Positions 61,901 through 64,000 of a stretch of DNA of 64,000 bases are shown here, in pieces (position 1 is the first letter of the stretch; every line of letters begins with the position of its first letter). The stretch lies in NCBI RefSeq assembly GCF_905475395.1, contig NC_058338.1, positions 37,764,935 to 37,828,934 on the forward strand, written 5' to 3'. The notes beneath the pieces are model-generated. The model was not told the DNA's origin. It worked only from the letters and a program-made list of their open reading frames with translations, and did no database searches. The DNA comes from Chrysoperla carnea. Its lineage: Eukaryota; Arthropoda; Insecta; Neuroptera; Chrysopidae. Position numbers and translations under genes: made by a program.

Positions 61901-63075
61901 GAAAAGATTTAAAATAAAGAAGTTGCATTTTTTCTTTGCATGTTGCATGTTTCATTAATTTTTTTCAAAAAATTTCTAAGAAAAAACAAAAAAAAAATTT
62001 GTTTAAATTGATTTTTTATGAAGTTTTACAATTGAAAATGGTTTTTCTAAACTATAAAATCAAACGATAGTGGATAAATGGTGTGTCTCTCAGCTTGCTT
62101 TCACTATATTACAACGTAAATTTCCATGGGAACCGAGTTCACAGCCTCAACGGAGGTTAATACATCACTACCGTTTTATTTATTCAAAAATATAACAATT
62201 TTTTGTTAATAATTAGGTAATAAAAAAATGGAATTAGATATTAATTTTAAAAATTATTATGTAAATACACTAAAGATGAATTGTTCTTTCATTTATATAT
62301 GAATTTGTAGTAAAAAAATTAATGCAACTTTTTAATTTTCAAAATAATTTGTTGACACTGAGTAAAATGAACAATTTCAATTCACAATAAATTAAATATA
62401 TTTTGATAAATAAAATATTGAAAAATACAACGAAATAACTTTAGCGTAAATTTATTATTATATGTTCCAGTTTTCATAGCAAGTTTTTATAATCGCGTTC
62501 AGTAGTTTCATAATAAATGAATATATCTCACAACAGTCACAAGAAATATGACTAATGATTTGACTACTTGAGTATGGTGCTAGAAAATTTCTCTATAACA
62601 TTTTATGGTGTATGCTAGAATGGTATACGAATTCCCAATTCTCATGATAACGGTTAAGATGTTTGATTTGTATTCGACTTATATTTTAACTTTATCGTAA
62701 CTATTTTATTTTAATGTGAAGCACATATACAATGTATGCATGTCTGATTTCCTTCGGTTTCGTGTGCCTAGTCTTCTGATATAGTTACTAGTAAGTATAG
62801 ATGTATACGATTTCGAAATATGTGTATGTATATGTCTGTTACCAATTGTCTGTGCAAACATATGTCTGTATCAATTTCAAATAGAAAATTGTTCGTTGGT
62901 AGCTAATAGAGACGCCAATGATTTTTCTTAACGTTTATTCCATTCATATGTTAGTTATTTATACAATGTGATTCATTACAGATTAGTATAGGTATTCTGC
63001 ACAAGTATTATTGATTAGCTAATTAAATGCTTCATCCTAGTCCGATTCCTTGTTGTGCTTGACATGTTTCGAAGA
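58916..63075. other. Gene-free AT-rich stretch
   Basis: Four kilobases of AT-rich DNA with many A and T runs and no recognised gene, RNA or matched repeat. Frames at 60403-60594 and 60566-60802 are short and motif-free. Confidence 0.35.
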
Positions 63076-63079
63076 AATG

Positions 63080-63490
63080 TACCCCTTTGAAAAAAAACAA
63101 GAAAAAGGCAAAAAAAAATTATGTTTAGGAATTTGATGAAACTCAGTGGATGGGGTAATTTTGATCCAAAAAGTATAAAAATCAGGTTAATTTATTGATT
63201 GGATGCAGAGTTTCTGAGATATCGCAATATTTGTATCGATTTTAGTCCGTATCTCAAAAACTATTCAAACAGTCATCAAATGCACCCGATTTTTGGGTCA
63301 AAATTACCTTTTATACTGGGTTTTATCAAAATTGGAAATGCTAAAATTTTCTGGATTTTTTGAAATTTTTTTAAGTATCCCTTTGATAAAATCGAGAAAA
63401 TCGTTAAACAAATTTTTGTTTTGTAATTTGATGAAACTTGGTGGATGGGGTTATTTTGATCCAAAAAGTATAAAAATCAGGCTAATTTAA
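63080..63490. repeat. Diverged second locus of the inverted-repeat satellite, about 295-bp period
   Basis: GATGAAACT.GGTGGATGGGG.TATTTTGATCCAAAAAG-type sequence starts at about 63135 and again at about 63430, a 295-base spacing, giving about 1.4 units. The left block GGTAATTTTGATCCAAAAAG is matched by the inverted GGGTCAAAATTACC near 63294. The order left block, GATTGGATGCAGAGTTTCTGAGATATC, ATCTCAAAAACTATTCAAACAG, right block, TTTTATCAAAATTGG parallels the 306-bp unit at 13300-14178. Confidence 0.75.
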
Positions 63491-64000
63491 TTATTGTACC
63501 TATAGAAAGTTACAATGTCAGCGAGTATCATGGGCAAAACTTCATTCTCAAAAAAGTTAGAGTACCCCACCAAAAAAATTAAAATCCATAAAATTATGAA
63601 CAAAAGGGTTGATAAGTGAAAGCTGTAAGGTGAAAGTCTAAAGGAGAAATTTCCCAGCAAAGCATCATCAGTTTAGAAACTGACTAGATTTATTATAAAC
63701 TAACGATATTGCGGTGACATATACATGAACTGAATTCCCTATTTGAATCATCTAATACATTCCATACATGATATGGTATCTATCTATCTCCCTTATTTGT
63801 GTAAGTACAAATATTGTAGTATATGACCATTCTGCGATAAGATCAATGGGGCAAAAATAAATCTTGTTACTTGCAAATAAATCACTGTTTAAATGTAATG
63901 TTTATTGTTACAACAGTCATGTTACTAAGATTTTTATATCTACTTTGTGTGTGCTCTGATTTTTACTATACTCTGATGTTTGTTATTTGCTTTTTTTCAA
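63491..64000. other. Gene-free end of window
   Basis: AT-rich with no recognised gene or repeat copy. Confidence 0.4.

Noticed and set aside
22471..64000. Search for further P450 exons (PERF, FxxGxRxCxG, GHDT motifs) beyond gene B
   Set aside because: None found on either strand in the frames I examined; the cluster seems limited to two genes within this window.

Overview
The window is AT-rich animal nuclear DNA. Its coding sequence is split by spliceosomal introns, it is dense in short transposon remnants, and it has no bacterial-type gene packing. The clearest clade marker is a pair of CYP4-family cytochrome P450 genes of the kind expanded in insects. The repeats (mariner-type MITEs, Helitrons ending in CTAG, a foldback element carrying a decayed cysteine-rich arthropod protein) fit an insect genome. 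I cannot name the order or species from sequence alone.

Layout. Two intact P450 genes lie head-to-tail on the minus strand: gene A (919-8878, 9 exons, 515 codons before the stop) and gene B (16907-21445, 9 exons, 500 codons). All eight introns occur at matching protein positions and phases in the two genes, and every junction I placed is GT-AG. Exons 2, 6, 7 and 8 have identical lengths in the pair (201, 69, 172 and 177 bp). They are therefore a tandem duplication. The 8 kb between them holds two same-strand copies of a dispersed element (family M1) flanking a 306-bp tandem repeat whose every monomer is itself an inverted repeat.

From 21.5 kb to the end I find no convincing protein-coding gene. 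This part holds a succession of mobile-element remnants: a palindromic and a complete copy of an element with ACCCGACTGAG ends (21.9-25.8 kb); more M1 copies (28.6 and 47.6 kb); four islands rich in the palindrome CTTGGCCAAG (30.0, 35.3, 36.5 and 53.0 kb); a 3.5-kb foldback element with arms of about 1.15 kb and a pseudogene of a cysteine-rich protein in its loop (37.0-40.5 kb); a 476-bp mariner-type MITE with a TA duplication (43.4 kb); an 838-bp Helitron (46.2 kb); two more near-complete Helitrons of a second family (18.65 and 49.3 kb) plus a fragment (41.4 kb); several hairpin elements (48.5 and 52.3 kb); and a second, diverged locus of the inverted-repeat satellite (63.1 kb).

The only gene products supported here are the two P450s: microsomal haem monooxygenases that in insects typically oxidise fatty acids, hormones or xenobiotics. 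I found no evidence of a novel multi-gene system. The most unusual items are structural: the long-arm foldback with its captured pseudogene, the satellite built of inverted-repeat monomers at two sites, and the CCAAG-rich palindromic islands.
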